DNA from: an uncultured Bryobacteraceae bacterium
GTDB lineage: Bacteria > Acidobacteriota > Terriglobia > Bryobacterales > Bryobacteraceae
Assembly (NCBI GenBank): GCA_937920635.1
Contig: CAKZUE010000065.1
Coordinates: 1 to 64,000 of the forward strand
Direction of reading: 5' to 3'
DNA: 64,000 nt
How positions within the stretch are numbered: position 1 is the stretch's first letter; each line of letters starts with the position of its first letter. Shown piece by piece: positions 34,376 through 43,136 of the stretch. The notes under the pieces were generated by a model. That model had not been told where the DNA came from. It ran no database searches and saw only the letters and a list, made by a program, of their open reading frames with translations. The translations under genes and the position numbers were made by a program.

Positions 34376-36022
34376 ATGCAGATCTGGACGCAGAACTACG
34401 ATCCCCTTGGCAACACGGTGCTGTCGACGATGGCTGCGGCGGTTCCGGTGACGGTGCTGTTTTATCTGCTGGCGGTGCGCAAGATCAAGGCGCATCTGGC
34501 GGCGCTGTACGCACTGATCGCGGCGATGGTGATGGCGGCGGCGGTCTTCCGCATGCCCGTACACATGGTGGCGGGCGCGGCGGCGCATGGGGCGGTATAC
34601 GCGGCGCTGTGGATTGCGTGGGTGGTGGTGGGCGCGGTGTTCGTCTACGACCTGACGGTGCAGAGCGGGCACTTCGAAACGATCAAGGGATCAATCGGGG
34701 CGATCACGGACGACCGGCGGGTGCAGATGCTGCTGATCGCGTTCTGCTTCGGCGCGGTGTTGGAAGGCGCGGGCGGCGGCGGGGCGCCGGTGGCGGTGAC
34801 GGCGGCGATGATGATCGGGCTGGGGTTCCGCCCGTTTGAGACAGCGGTGGTGTGTCTGATGGCGAACACGGCGCCGGTGGCGTGGGGCGGGATGGGGAAT
34901 CCGGTGCGCGCGCTGGCGGCGGTGACGGGGCTGCCGGAGAGCGACCTGAGCGCGACGATGGGGCGGATCCTGCCGCCGGTGGCGGCGTTGCTGCCGTTCT
35001 ATCTGGTGCGGACGATGGTGGGGTGGCGGGAGACGTTCCAGGTTTGGCCGGCGTGCCTGGCGGCGGGGCTGTCGTTTGCGGGCATCCAGTTTGTCTGGTC
35101 GAATTACGTGGATCCGAATCTGGTGGACATCATGAGCGGGATGGGGGCGATCCTGTTTTGTGCAGTGTTTTTCAGGTACTGGAAGCCGAAACAGGAGTTC
35201 CATTTCCCGGAAGAGAGAGACAAGCCGCGCCCGGAGAAGCGCAGCTACACGGCGCGGGAAGTGGTGCACGCGTGGTCGCCGTTCGCGCTGATCGCGCTGT
35301 TCGTGGTGGCGTGGGGCATACCGGCGGTGAAGGCGGTGATCGCGCAGACGAGCTACAAGACTCCTGTGCCGGGGCTGCATCAGATGGTGCTGCGCACGGC
35401 GCCGGTGGTGGAGAAAGACGTGCTGGACACGGCGGTGTTCAGTTTCGACTGGCTGGCAAGCGTGGGGACGGCGACGGTGCTGGCAGGACTGGTGGCGGGA
35501 CCGGTGCTGGGGCTTTCGATGGCGACGACGCTGCGGGTGTTCCGCGGGACGATGTACCGGATGCGGTTCAGCTTTCTGGCCATTCTCTGCATGATCTGCA
35601 TGGCTTATGTGATCCGGTACTGCGGAATGGACGCCGTGCTGGGGCTGGCGATGACGCACACGGGGGTGCTGTATCCGATCTTTGGAACGTTCATCGGATG
35701 GATCGGCGTGGCGCTGAGCGGGACGGACGCGGGCTCGAATGCGTTGTTCGGGAATCTCCAGGTGGTGACGGCGACGAAGCTGGGGCTGGACCCGGTGTTG
35801 ATGGCGGCGGCGAATTCGACCGGCGGGGTGATGGGCAAGATGGTGGCGGCGCAGTCGCTGATCATCGCGTGCGTGGCGGCGGGAATTGAAGGCAGGGAAG
35901 GCGATCTGTTCCGCGCAGTGGCGAAGCACGGGCTGCTGCTGACGCTGGTGATCGGACTGTTGGTGATGCTGTACGCGTACGTGCTGCCGGGCGTGGTGGC
36001 GCACAACCACAAGTTCTGGTGA
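34376..36022 (+). CDS. lctP: L-lactate permease
   Basis: A 548-residue inner-membrane transporter of the LctP/LldP family (lactate:H+ symport; also glycolate). About twelve to fourteen hydrophobic segments are present, with family segments [53 protein letters not shown] and [12 protein letters not shown] near the C-terminal half, and [25 protein letters not shown] (34344-34349) and AGGA (34365-34368) give it a short normal leader, directly after the palindromic array. The genes that follow (exported RraA-like protein and Tat enolase-family enzyme) suggest uptake of a hydroxy acid produced outside the cytoplasm. Confidence 0.92.
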   Translation: MQIWTQNYDPLGNTVLSTMAAAVPVTVLFYLLAVRKIKAHLAALYALIAAMVMAAAVFRMPVHMVAGAAAHGAVYAALWIAWVVVGAVFVYDLTVQSGHFETIKGSIGAITDDRRVQMLLIAFCFGAVLEGAGGGGAPVAVTAAMMIGLGFRPFETAVVCLMANTAPVAWGGMGNPVRALAAVTGLPESDLSATMGRILPPVAALLPFYLVRTMVGWRETFQVWPACLAAGLSFAGIQFVWSNYVDPNLVDIMSGMGAILFCAVFFRYWKPKQEFHFPEERDKPRPEKRSYTAREVVHAWSPFALIALFVVAWGIPAVKAVIAQTSYKTPVPGLHQMVLRTAPVVEKDVLDTAVFSFDWLASVGTATVLAGLVAGPVLGLSMATTLRVFRGTMYRMRFSFLAILCMICMAYVIRYCGMDAVLGLAMTHTGVLYPIFGTFIGWIGVALSGTDAGSNALFGNLQVVTATKLGLDPVLMAAANSTGGVMGKMVAAQSLIIACVAAGIEGREGDLFRAVAKHGLLLTLVIGLLVMLYAYVLPGVVAHNHKFW

Positions 36023-36090
36023 GAGCGGCGCCGCGGCAGTGGCGGCGCTGCAAGTGTCGATGTAGAGAGAGTGACGGGAGGCCTGAAGGA

Positions 36091-37005
36091 ATGAAGAAGA
36101 TGGTGTTGGCGCTGGGCGCGGCGGTTCTTTTGTTGCAGAGCGCTGCCGGACAGCTCGGGATGTTCTCCAATCAGCAGCGGATCGACATCACGCGCGAATG
36201 GAAAGGGGAGCGTTTTCCGGACGGACGTCCGAAGGTGCCGGATGAGGTGCTGGACCGGCTGAAGCTGACGACGGCGGAAGAAGCGTGGGGAACGCTGCGC
36301 AGGCTGGGGTACAACAACCAGTTCGAGGGCTACTGGAAGACCGTGAACGTGGATGATCCCACGGGCGACCGGCTGGTGGGGCGGGCGGTGACGGCGGTGT
36401 TCATGCCGAAGCGTCCGGACATGGACAACTACATCCTGGATATGGGGAAGAAAGAGAACCGCGTCGGCCGGGGGCAGAACTCCTGGGTGATCGACACGCT
36501 GGTGAAGCGCGACGTGATGGTGGTGGACCTGTTCGGCAAGATCAAGGACGGCACGATCATCGGCGACAATCTCGGCACATCGATCTGGACGAAGACGGGG
36601 ACGGGGCTGGTGGTGGACGGCTCCGTGCGGGACGTGAGCGGACTGATGGAAATCAAGGGATTCAAGATCTTCTGCCGGGGGTTCGATCCGTCGGCGATTG
36701 CCGAAGTGACGCTGATGGGAATCAATGTGCCGGTGCGGATCGGGCAGGCGACGGTGCTGCCGGGCGACGTTGTCTTGAGCGACCCGGAGGGCATCACGTT
36801 CATTCCGGCGCATCTGGCGGCGTTAGTGGCCGATGAGAGCGAGCTGACGCGGCTGCGGGACGAGTGGGGCCATCAGATGCTGCGCGAGCAGAAGTACACG
36901 CCTGGGCAGATCGACACAAGGTGGACGCCGCAGATGATTGAGGAGTTCAACAAGTGGGCCGAGGCGAAGGGTTCCAAGGTCCGGATGCCGAAACGCGAAC
37001 AGTGA
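36091..37005 (+). CDS. Exported RraA-family protein
   Basis: A 304-residue protein of the RraA family (HMG/CHA-aldolase and oxaloacetate-decarboxylase-like; often mislabelled demethylmenaquinone methyltransferase). Residues 1-19 are a signal peptide (MKKMVLALGAAVLLLQSAAG), unusual since most RraA proteins are cytosolic. Core motifs include VGRAVTAVFMP, LFGKIKDGTIIGDNLGTSIW (substrate loop), GLVVDGSVRD and VLPGDVVLSDPEGI. Aldol cleavage or decarboxylation of a keto acid in the periplasm is inferred. ATG 36091 is preceded by CTGAAGGA. Between lctP and this gene a GC-rich hairpin (36026-36050) lacks a U-run. The Tat enolase gene follows 14 bp later. Confidence 0.82.
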   Translation: MKKMVLALGAAVLLLQSAAGQLGMFSNQQRIDITREWKGERFPDGRPKVPDEVLDRLKLTTAEEAWGTLRRLGYNNQFEGYWKTVNVDDPTGDRLVGRAVTAVFMPKRPDMDNYILDMGKKENRVGRGQNSWVIDTLVKRDVMVVDLFGKIKDGTIIGDNLGTSIWTKTGTGLVVDGSVRDVSGLMEIKGFKIFCRGFDPSAIAEVTLMGINVPVRIGQATVLPGDVVLSDPEGITFIPAHLAALVADESELTRLRDEWGHQMLREQKYTPGQIDTRWTPQMIEEFNKWAEAKGSKVRMPKREQ

Positions 37006-37019
37006 GGGAAGGAGCAGCC

Positions 37020-38396
37020 ATGAAGAGAGAGACGAAGAAGTGGTGGCAGAACCGGCGCGGCGCGAGCCGGCGCGGATTTCTGAAGACAGCGGCAGGAGTG
37101 GCGGCGGCGGGGTTCTGGGCCGAGGATACGATCCAGGCGTATCAGAACACGGTGAACACGAACTCGAAGCCGTCGGCGCTGCGGATCACGGACCTGCGCT
37201 TTGCGCACATTACGGGCGCGCCGATGCGGGCGCCGATCATCCGGATCGACACCAACCAGGGGATCTCGGGCTATGGCGAGGTGCGCGACGGGGCGAGCGT
37301 GACGTACGCGCTGATGCTGAAGTCGCGGATTCTGGGAGAGAACCCGTGCAACGTGGACAAGGTGTTCCGCAAGATCAAGCAGTTCGGGTTCCACGCGCGG
37401 CAGGCGGGCGGCGTGTGCGGAGTGGAGATGGCGCTGTGGGATCTGGCGGGCAAGGCGTACAACGTGCCGGCGTATCAGTTGCTGGGGGGCAAGTTCCGCG
37501 ACCGCATCCGGCTGTACGCGGACACGACGGAGTCGCATGATCCAAAGGTGTATGGCGAGCGGCTGAAGCAGCGCAAGGAGCAGGGCTTCACCTGGCTCAA
37601 GATGGACCTGGGCATCGACCTGGTGGAGAAGGTGCCGGGAGCGATCACGGCGCCGGCGGGGGTGACACAGCGCTCTTCCGTGTGGACGAAGCATATGTTC
37701 ACGGGCATCGAACTGACCGAGAAGGGCATCGGGCTCATGGCGGATTATGTGGCGCAGGTGCGGGATGTGGTGGGCTACGACATTCCGCTGGCGGCGGACC
37801 ACTTCGGGCACATCGGCGTGAACTCGTGCATCCGGCTGGGCAAGGCGCTGGAGAAGTACAACCTGGCGTGGCTGGAGGACATGATTCCGTGGACGGAGAC
37901 GGAGCTGTGGAAGCAGATCACGCTGGCGGTGGACATTCCGACGCTGACAGGCGAGGACATTTACCTCAAAGAGCCGTTCATCGAGCTGGCGAAGAACCAT
38001 GCCGTGGACATACTGCACCCGGATCTGGCATCGTCGGGCGGGCTGCTGGAAACGAAGAAGATCGGCGACGCGGTGATGGAGCACGGGCACGCGATGGCGA
38101 TGCACTTTGCCGGCACGCCGATTTCGTTCATGGCGAACGTGCACTGCGCGGCGGCGACGGAGAATTTCCTGGTGCTCGAGCACCATTCCGTCGATGTGCC
38201 GTGGTGGTCGAACCTGGTGACGGGCAACGAGCAGCCGCTGTACGAGAAGGGCTTCGCGGTGGTGCCGGAGAAGCCGGGGCTGGGCGTGGAGCCGAATCCG
38301 GACGAGGTGAAGAAGCGCCTGGCGCCGGGCACCGGGTACTTCGAGCCGACCGAGAACTGGAACAACGAGCGGAGCTGGGACCGGCTGTATAGCTGA
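37020..38396 (+). CDS. Tat-exported enolase-superfamily (mandelate racemase type) enzyme
   Basis: A 458-residue enzyme of the mandelate racemase/muconate lactonizing group. Residues 14-35 carry a twin-arginine signal (GASRRGFLKTAAGVAAAGF). The capping domain includes GISGYGEVRDG and GVEMALWDLAGKA; the barrel has WLKMDLG, and the three metal ligands are the Asp in LAADHFG, the Glu in WLEDM and the Glu in LTGEDI. Such enzymes dehydrate or racemise sugar acids; the substrate is unknown. It starts 14 bp after the RraA-like gene with a GGAG ribosome site, so dehydration of an acid sugar and aldol cleavage of the product would be a logical pair, both outside the cytoplasm. Confidence 0.87.
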   Translation: MKRETKKWWQNRRGASRRGFLKTAAGVAAAGFWAEDTIQAYQNTVNTNSKPSALRITDLRFAHITGAPMRAPIIRIDTNQGISGYGEVRDGASVTYALMLKSRILGENPCNVDKVFRKIKQFGFHARQAGGVCGVEMALWDLAGKAYNVPAYQLLGGKFRDRIRLYADTTESHDPKVYGERLKQRKEQGFTWLKMDLGIDLVEKVPGAITAPAGVTQRSSVWTKHMFTGIELTEKGIGLMADYVAQVRDVVGYDIPLAADHFGHIGVNSCIRLGKALEKYNLAWLEDMIPWTETELWKQITLAVDIPTLTGEDIYLKEPFIELAKNHAVDILHPDLASSGGLLETKKIGDAVMEHGHAMAMHFAGTPISFMANVHCAAATENFLVLEHHSVDVPWWSNLVTGNEQPLYEKGFAVVPEKPGLGVEPNPDEVKKRLAPGTGYFEPTENWNNERSWDRLYS

Positions 38397-38676
38397 CTGG
38401 TTGAAGCCAACCCGCCGGCGCAGCGAGAAGCCGCGGCTGTCGCCGCAGGCGAAGCGGGCCGAAGACCCGCGGGAAAGACAGCCTCTGGCTGAAGCCGGAA
38501 GGAATGCGCCCATGGATCGCTTGCTTCGTCCGCAACCCTGCCGGATTCCGGACTTGGTGCGCGGGACAGAAGCGCGGTGACGCGGCCATCTTGCGCGGTA
38601 GAACCTGCGGCGCGGGAGGCGCGTCTCCCGGGGGCGTGTGATGTAAGCTGGCAGATCAGAGGAGACCCAGATCTGC

Positions 38677-39405
38677 ATGCCTGATTGGGATTCGTTCCGG
38701 CTGGCCCGGCTTCCTTTTGCGCTGAAGCTGGCGCTGAGCTGCTTTCTGGTGACGGTGGGGACCGGCTATCTGGTGGCGGGGGTGAACCTGTATCTCACCT
38801 ATCATCTGACGGACGGCGAGCCGGGGCTTGGCATTGGCGACCTGCGGCGGGCGTTCTATGGCAACCGCGAGAACACAAAGCTGGCGAGCAAGATCGACGG
38901 GGGCAGCATGGCGCAGTTCCTGCCGCGCGCAGGCGACAGGGAGAAGATCCTCTCATGGATTCAGGACGGGGCGGCGGAGGATGGCTATCACGCAACCGTG
39001 AAGCCGATCCTCGCGCAGAACTGCGTGCGCTGCCACAATCCGAACGGGCTGCAGCGGTTCACGCCGCTGACGTCTTACGAAGAGGTGATGGTGGTGACGC
39101 AGATCGACCGCGGGGAGCCGCCCCAGTTGTGGGCGCGGGTGGCGCACACGCACATCCAGTCGATCGGGCTGATCTTCCTGGTGCTGGCGGGGATCTTCTC
39201 GTTGACGCAGACGCCGCAGTGGGTCAAGACTGCCGTGATTGTGCTGCCGTTCGCGGTCCTGCTGGCGGACTTCGGGCTGCGGTATCTGATCAAGTACGCG
39301 CCGGGGCTGGTGTACGGGATGGCCGTCTCGGGCGCGCTGATGGGGGCGCTGTTCGCGGTGCTGATCCTCGTGCCGCTTTACGAGATGTGGCTGAGGAAAC
39401 AGTAA
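38677..39405 (+). CDS. Membrane protein with a single c-type haem motif
   Basis: A 242-residue inner-membrane protein. One hydrophobic helix near the N-terminus (LALSCFLVTVGTGYLVAGVN) is followed by a periplasmic domain with one haem c motif, CVRCH, in ILAQNCVRCHNPNGLQRFTP, then three to four more helices (SIGLIFLVLAGIFSLTQ, TAVIVLPFAVLLADFGLRYL, LVYGMAVSGALMGALFAVLI). It is like planctomycete/acidobacterial 'cytochrome c domain' membrane proteins but no named family fits. It probably carries electrons at the periplasmic face. TAAGCT (38644-38649) and AGAGGAG (38658-38664) precede the start. The 280-bp gap 38397-38676 shows only a small GGGAG...CTCCC hairpin. Confidence 0.7.
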   Translation: MPDWDSFRLARLPFALKLALSCFLVTVGTGYLVAGVNLYLTYHLTDGEPGLGIGDLRRAFYGNRENTKLASKIDGGSMAQFLPRAGDREKILSWIQDGAAEDGYHATVKPILAQNCVRCHNPNGLQRFTPLTSYEEVMVVTQIDRGEPPQLWARVAHTHIQSIGLIFLVLAGIFSLTQTPQWVKTAVIVLPFAVLLADFGLRYLIKYAPGLVYGMAVSGALMGALFAVLILVPLYEMWLRKQ

Positions 39406-39408
39406 CGG

Positions 39409-41772
39409 CTACATCCAGACCAGAGCGCAGAGCTGGACCTGGACGGAGGTCTTCTGCGGCTTGAGCCGGAGCGTTTCGAAAGCCTCTTCGCCATACTGCG
39501 GAAGCGAGTCCACCTCGCGCTGAAACTCGGCCGAGAGCTCATTGATTTGGGCCTGGACGCTCTCGACCGTCTCCGCGGCCATGGCGACGTCGCTGCGTTC
39601 CTTGCCGAGGCGGGTGGCGGCGCGGGCGGCGGTGCCGAGGCGGCCGACATTGGAAGCGCTGATCGTCTTGCGGCCGCCGAACATGCCCAGGAACGATGTG
39701 ACAACGGAAATCCCCATGTTGAGGGTCTGCGCGGTGGCCTGTTGCTTCTCCTGGGCGACCTTCATTTCCGCGCGGCGCCTGCGCTCTTCAAGCGTGCGGA
39801 GTTTGGGCGCGTACTTCGCCTCGAGCTTCGCGACCTGCTGGTCGCGCAGCTCGCGCGCCGCCTGCTGGACGCGGATGCGGAAGTCGCGCTCGCTCTCGCC
39901 GGGGCGGGCGACGAGTCCGGTGGAGGGGCTGCGGAGGAGCTCGAGGGCGCGGTTCTGATAGAGCCAGAGCGCGAAGTCCTTCTGCCATTGCGCATAGTTC
40001 TTTGGTTGCGCGGCTGCCGCGGGCAGAGGGGCGAATTCGGCCCCCTCGGCCGGCCTTTGCTGAAGGTCTTCGAGGCGGAGTTCGGACTCTTCGGCTTTCG
40101 ACCAGTCGACCGGCGCCGGACCGTCCGTGATGGGACAGGAGAGGGTGGCTTTTTCGACGGCATCGATGCCGAGTTTTTTGTCCGAGTACTGCAATTGCGC
40201 AACGCCGAGCAGGCGGGGCTCGTACTGAAGAACGCCGCCGCTCAATGGCGCGAAGTACTGGGGCACGCCGGGCGGGACGACAGGCGGGGCGGAGGATGGC
40301 TGGATGGGGCGCGCTGACACGGTGACGCTGGCCGCGGCCATGGGGCGCATGATTCCGGGCGCTTCCGCCGTGGGCGGCGCCTGCTGTTTGAGGCGGCGCA
40401 GCTCGGCGCGCGACATGGGGCCGCGGAGGTAGCTGAGCGTCCAGCGCGTCTGGAAGAGCACGGGCTGATCGAGGTGGACGTTGTTCATGAGGAAGACGCG
40501 GTTGCCGAGACCGGCGATCAGGCGCTCCATGTCCTGGCGGTTGAAGCTCGCGCCGGAGGCGGCGGAAGCGCCTTCGAGCCCTTCGAGCACACGGGCCTTG
40601 TCGCGCTCGGTCTGGAGGCGGCCGATGAACCAGGTGCCGGCGTTGGAGAGCCCCTTGTAGTCGAGATCGACGGGATTCTGCGTGGCCAGCACGACGCCGA
40701 GCCCGAAGGCGCGCGCCTGCTTGAGCAGCGTGAGCAGAGGCTGTTTCGATGGGGGATTGGCGACGGGCGGGAAATAGCCGAAGATCTCGTCCATGTAGAA
40801 CAGCGCGCGGAGGCTGGAAGAGCCGCTCTGGCGGCGGACCCAGGCCAGGAGCTGGTTGAGCAACAGCGAGACAAAGAACATGCGCTCCGAATCGTTCAGG
40901 TGCGCGATGGAGAAGATGCTGATGCGCGGCTTGCCGGCGGGGGTCCAGAGGAGCGCGTCGATGTCGAGCGGCACGCCCTCCCGCCAGGCTTCGAAGCCCG
41001 GAGCGGCGAGCAGGTTGTTGAGCGCCATGGCGAGCGCGAAGCGGTCTTTGGAGGGGTAGAAGGACTCAATGTCGAGCACGCCAAGCCGCGCGAAGGGCGG
41101 CTGCTGGACCTGCTGGATGAGCGCGCCGAGATCGAGGTTGCGGCCTTCGCGCCAGGCGGCGTCGAGGATGGCGGACAGCAGGACGTGCTCGCGCGACTGG
41201 ACGGGATCGGCATTGATGCCGGCGAGCGCGAGCAGCGAGGTGGCAGTGCCGGAGACGCGGTCGCGGAGGGCTTCGCGGTCGTCGAGCTCTTCCGGCGAGG
41301 GGGCGTCGAATGACTTGAGGACAGAGACGGGGATGCCCGCGTCGGAGCCCGGCGTGTAGACGGCGCACTCGCAGGCATCGCGCAGGCGGACGATGCGGGC
41401 GGGGTCCTGATCCCACTGCGCGAGTCCGTTGCGCCATTTCCCGGCTTCAGCGGCAGCGAAGGCGGCGGGATCCATGCCCTTGTTGCGCGCTTCGTCGGCG
41501 TTGATCCACGGGGCGAACTCTTCGGGGGAGAGATTCGGGAAGGTGAGCAGGAGATTGGCGAGGTCGCCCTTGGGGTCGACGACGATGGCGGGGATGGAGT
41601 CGATGGCGGCTTCTTCGAGGAGACCGATGCAGAGACCGGTCTTGCCGGAGCCGGTCATGCCCACGCAGACGGCATGGGTGGTGAGGTCTTTGCTCCGGTA
41701 CAGGAAGGTTTCTCCTCCGGGCTGGAGCCTGCCGAGATAGAAGGCGCCGAGCTTTTCGTAGTCAGGCAGCAT
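39409..41772 (-). CDS. HerA-like ATPase (DUF853 type) with long C-terminal extension
   Basis: A 787-residue P-loop ATPase of the HerA/FtsK-like class. Walker A is VGMTGSGKTGL (38-45 core), VVDPKGDLANLLLTFP follows, Walker B is ALFYMDEIFGY, and ATQNPVDLDYK and the Arg-rich FIGRLQTERDKARVLEGLEG match HerA C-terminal domains. After about residue 470 a Pro-rich linker leads to a coiled-coil region (LRTLEERRRRAEMKVAQEKQ) and a Gly-rich hydrophobic patch (LNMGISVVTSFLGMFGG), possibly membrane-associated. HerA-type ATPases move DNA or act in anti-phage complexes; no nuclease gene is adjacent. Start ATG 41772 directly precedes LPDYEKLGAFYLG. It is the last gene of the SPFH-RHH-HerA operon. Confidence 0.8.
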   Translation of the reverse strand: MLPDYEKLGAFYLGRLQPGGETFLYRSKDLTTHAVCVGMTGSGKTGLCIGLLEEAAIDSIPAIVVDPKGDLANLLLTFPNLSPEEFAPWINADEARNKGMDPAAFAAAEAGKWRNGLAQWDQDPARIVRLRDACECAVYTPGSDAGIPVSVLKSFDAPSPEELDDREALRDRVSGTATSLLALAGINADPVQSREHVLLSAILDAAWREGRNLDLGALIQQVQQPPFARLGVLDIESFYPSKDRFALAMALNNLLAAPGFEAWREGVPLDIDALLWTPAGKPRISIFSIAHLNDSERMFFVSLLLNQLLAWVRRQSGSSSLRALFYMDEIFGYFPPVANPPSKQPLLTLLKQARAFGLGVVLATQNPVDLDYKGLSNAGTWFIGRLQTERDKARVLEGLEGASAASGASFNRQDMERLIAGLGNRVFLMNNVHLDQPVLFQTRWTLSYLRGPMSRAELRRLKQQAPPTAEAPGIMRPMAAASVTVSARPIQPSSAPPVVPPGVPQYFAPLSGGVLQYEPRLLGVAQLQYSDKKLGIDAVEKATLSCPITDGPAPVDWSKAEESELRLEDLQQRPAEGAEFAPLPAAAAQPKNYAQWQKDFALWLYQNRALELLRSPSTGLVARPGESERDFRIRVQQAARELRDQQVAKLEAKYAPKLRTLEERRRRAEMKVAQEKQQATAQTLNMGISVVTSFLGMFGGRKTISASNVGRLGTAARAATRLGKERSDVAMAAETVESVQAQINELSAEFQREVDSLPQYGEEAFETLRLKPQKTSVQVQLCALVWM

Positions 41773-41783
41773 GTCAGGCCATT

Positions 41784-41963
41784 TTAGGACGATTTGCCGC
41801 CGGCTGGCTTGTCGTCCTTGAGGCGGCGCTGTTCGCGGAGCGCCTTGCGCAGGAGGAACTCGATCTGGGCGTTGAGGGAGCGCAGGTCGTCGTCGGCCCA
41901 TTTTTTCAGGGCGTCGAGCACCTCGCCGTCGATTCGAAGAAGGAAAGACCTGCGCTCCGCCAT
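41784..41963 (-). CDS. 59-residue Arc-like ribbon-helix-helix protein
   Basis: A 59-residue protein starting at ATG 41963 and ending TAA at 41784-41786. ERRSFLLRIDGEVLDALKKW forms the RHH beta-strand (SFLLRI) and first helix; ADDDLRSLNAQIEFLLRKAL is the turn and second helix with the RSLNAQIE pattern of Arc-type repressors; the tail is basic (REQRRLKDDKPAGGKSS). RHH proteins bind DNA as dimers and usually repress their own operon. It lies 15 bp after the SPFH gene and 11 bp before the HerA-like gene. A TGATATCA palindrome over the operon's -10 box is a candidate operator. Related small RHH genes commonly neighbour SPFH genes. Confidence 0.88.
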   Translation of the reverse strand: MAERRSFLLRIDGEVLDALKKWADDDLRSLNAQIEFLLRKALREQRRLKDDKPAGGKSS

Positions 41964-41978
41964 CGTTGCCGGTTCCGC

Positions 41979-42860
41979 TTACTGGTAGATGGTGCCGGTG
42001 TTGAGCACGGGCTGCGCGGCGGCTTCGCCGCAAAGCACGACCAGGAGGTTCTGCACCATGGCGGCGCGCTGCTCGCCGTCGAGCTGGATGACGTTCTTGG
42101 CGGCGAGCATCTCGAGCGCCATCTCGACCATGCCGACGGCGCCCTCGACGATCTTCTGGCGGGCGGCGATGACGGCGGACGCCTGCTGGCGGCGCAGCAT
42201 GGCAGCGGCGATCTCCGGAGCGTAGGCGAGATAGCTGATGCGGGCTTCGACGACCTCGACGCCGGCGACGGCGAGGCGGTCCTGGATCTCGTCCTTGAGC
42301 CGCGCGGCGACTTCCGACGTGCTGCCGCGCAGGGAGACCTGGTGTTCCTCGTGGGCGTCGTACGGATAGGCGGATGCCATGTTGCGGACGGCGGCTTCGC
42401 TCTGGACGTGCACGTAGTTCTCGTAGCTGTCCACCTGGAAGATCGCCTCGGCGGTGTCGACGACCTTCCAGACGACGACCGCGGCGATTTCGATGGGGTT
42501 GCCGTCGTGGTCGTTGACTTTCATCTTCGACGTCTCGAAGTTGCGTACGCGCAGCGATACGGGCCTCTTCGCATAGAAAGGATTGGCGAAGCGCAGTCCC
42601 GGAGCGTTCACCGTGCCGATGTAGCGGCCAAACAGCGTCAGCACCACGCCCTGATTGGGCTGAACGGTGAAAAAGCCCGCCCAGCAGAGGGTGTCGAGGA
42701 GAAGGACGGCGATCCAGAAGGCGATCCAGACGCCGCGCATGCCAAGCGGCGCCTCTTTCGCCGCCCAGATGATCCCGGCGATCGAGATGACGAAGATTGC
42801 CAATACGAGCAGCAGAACGGGGATGCCGTTCCACGCTTCGATGACGCGCTCTTTCAGCAT
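41979..42860 (-). CDS. SPFH (band 7/stomatin-like) membrane protein
   Basis: A 293-residue protein. Two hydrophobic segments near the N-terminus (PVLLLVLAIFVISIAGIIWA, GVWIAFWIAVLLLDTLCWAG) anchor it; the SPFH domain follows (TVQPNQGVVLTLFGRYIGTV, GLRFANPFYAKRPVSLRVRN, VWKVVDTAEAIFQVDSYENY), then a helical region VEVVEARISYLAYAPEIAAA. SPFH proteins oligomerise into membrane scaffolds that gather or shield other proteins. ATG 42860 has a GGAGG site just upstream; an in-frame start at 42908 would precede it without support. First gene of the SPFH-RHH-HerA unit, with a canonical promoter. Confidence 0.92.
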   Translation of the reverse strand: MLKERVIEAWNGIPVLLLVLAIFVISIAGIIWAAKEAPLGMRGVWIAFWIAVLLLDTLCWAGFFTVQPNQGVVLTLFGRYIGTVNAPGLRFANPFYAKRPVSLRVRNFETSKMKVNDHDGNPIEIAAVVVWKVVDTAEAIFQVDSYENYVHVQSEAAVRNMASAYPYDAHEEHQVSLRGSTSEVAARLKDEIQDRLAVAGVEVVEARISYLAYAPEIAAAMLRRQQASAVIAARQKIVEGAVGMVEMALEMLAAKNVIQLDGEQRAAMVQNLLVVLCGEAAAQPVLNTGTIYQ

Positions 42861-42909
42861 GGAATGATCCTCCAGTCTTTCGGCGAGGCCGGCAGGCCTC
42901 GCTAGCACT

Positions 42910-42937
42910 ATGATATCACTTTGCTACTGCCTGTCAA
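42910..42937 (-). promoter_or_regulatory. Canonical promoter of the SPFH-RHH-HerA operon with overlapping palindrome
   Basis: On the bottom strand TTGACA (42937-42932) and TATCAT (42915-42910) are 16 bp apart, the best sigma-70 match in the window. The perfect palindrome TGATATCA (42911-42918) overlaps the -10, a suitable place for autorepression by the RHH protein encoded downstream. Confidence 0.65.
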
Positions 42938-43095
42938 GAAAAATGCGCAGGCTTGCGCGGCGAATGTGACCGGAGTCATGGAGCAATGGGCAGGCCCGGG
43001 GCTTAGATAAGGAAGGCCGGGCCGGACAATCCGGGCCGCCGGCGGCCTCCAGGGCCGAAGCGAGGACCACAGAGATGGCCGCGCGGCCGGCCCGA

Positions 43096-43107
43096 TTCTA
43101 AATAGAA
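43096..43107. promoter_or_regulatory. TTCTAAATAGAA dyad upstream of the NO reductase gene
   Basis: TTCTA-AA-TAGAA is a perfect inverted repeat ending 29 nt before the ATG at 43137. It covers possible -10 sequence (TAGAAG, 43103-43108). An NO- or redox-sensing repressor could bind here; no regulator gene is adjacent and the motif does not match a consensus I can name. Confidence 0.35.
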
Positions 43108-43136
43108 GCTGCGGCCGTTTTCGAAGGAGCAGTGCA

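Noticed and set aside
41773-42834. A very long minus-strand reading frame extending the HerA-like protein upstream to 42834.
   Set aside because: The extension is an out-of-frame copy of the SPFH and RHH coding region with Arg/Pro-rich, unconserved sequence. The real start at 41772 begins the recognisable protein.
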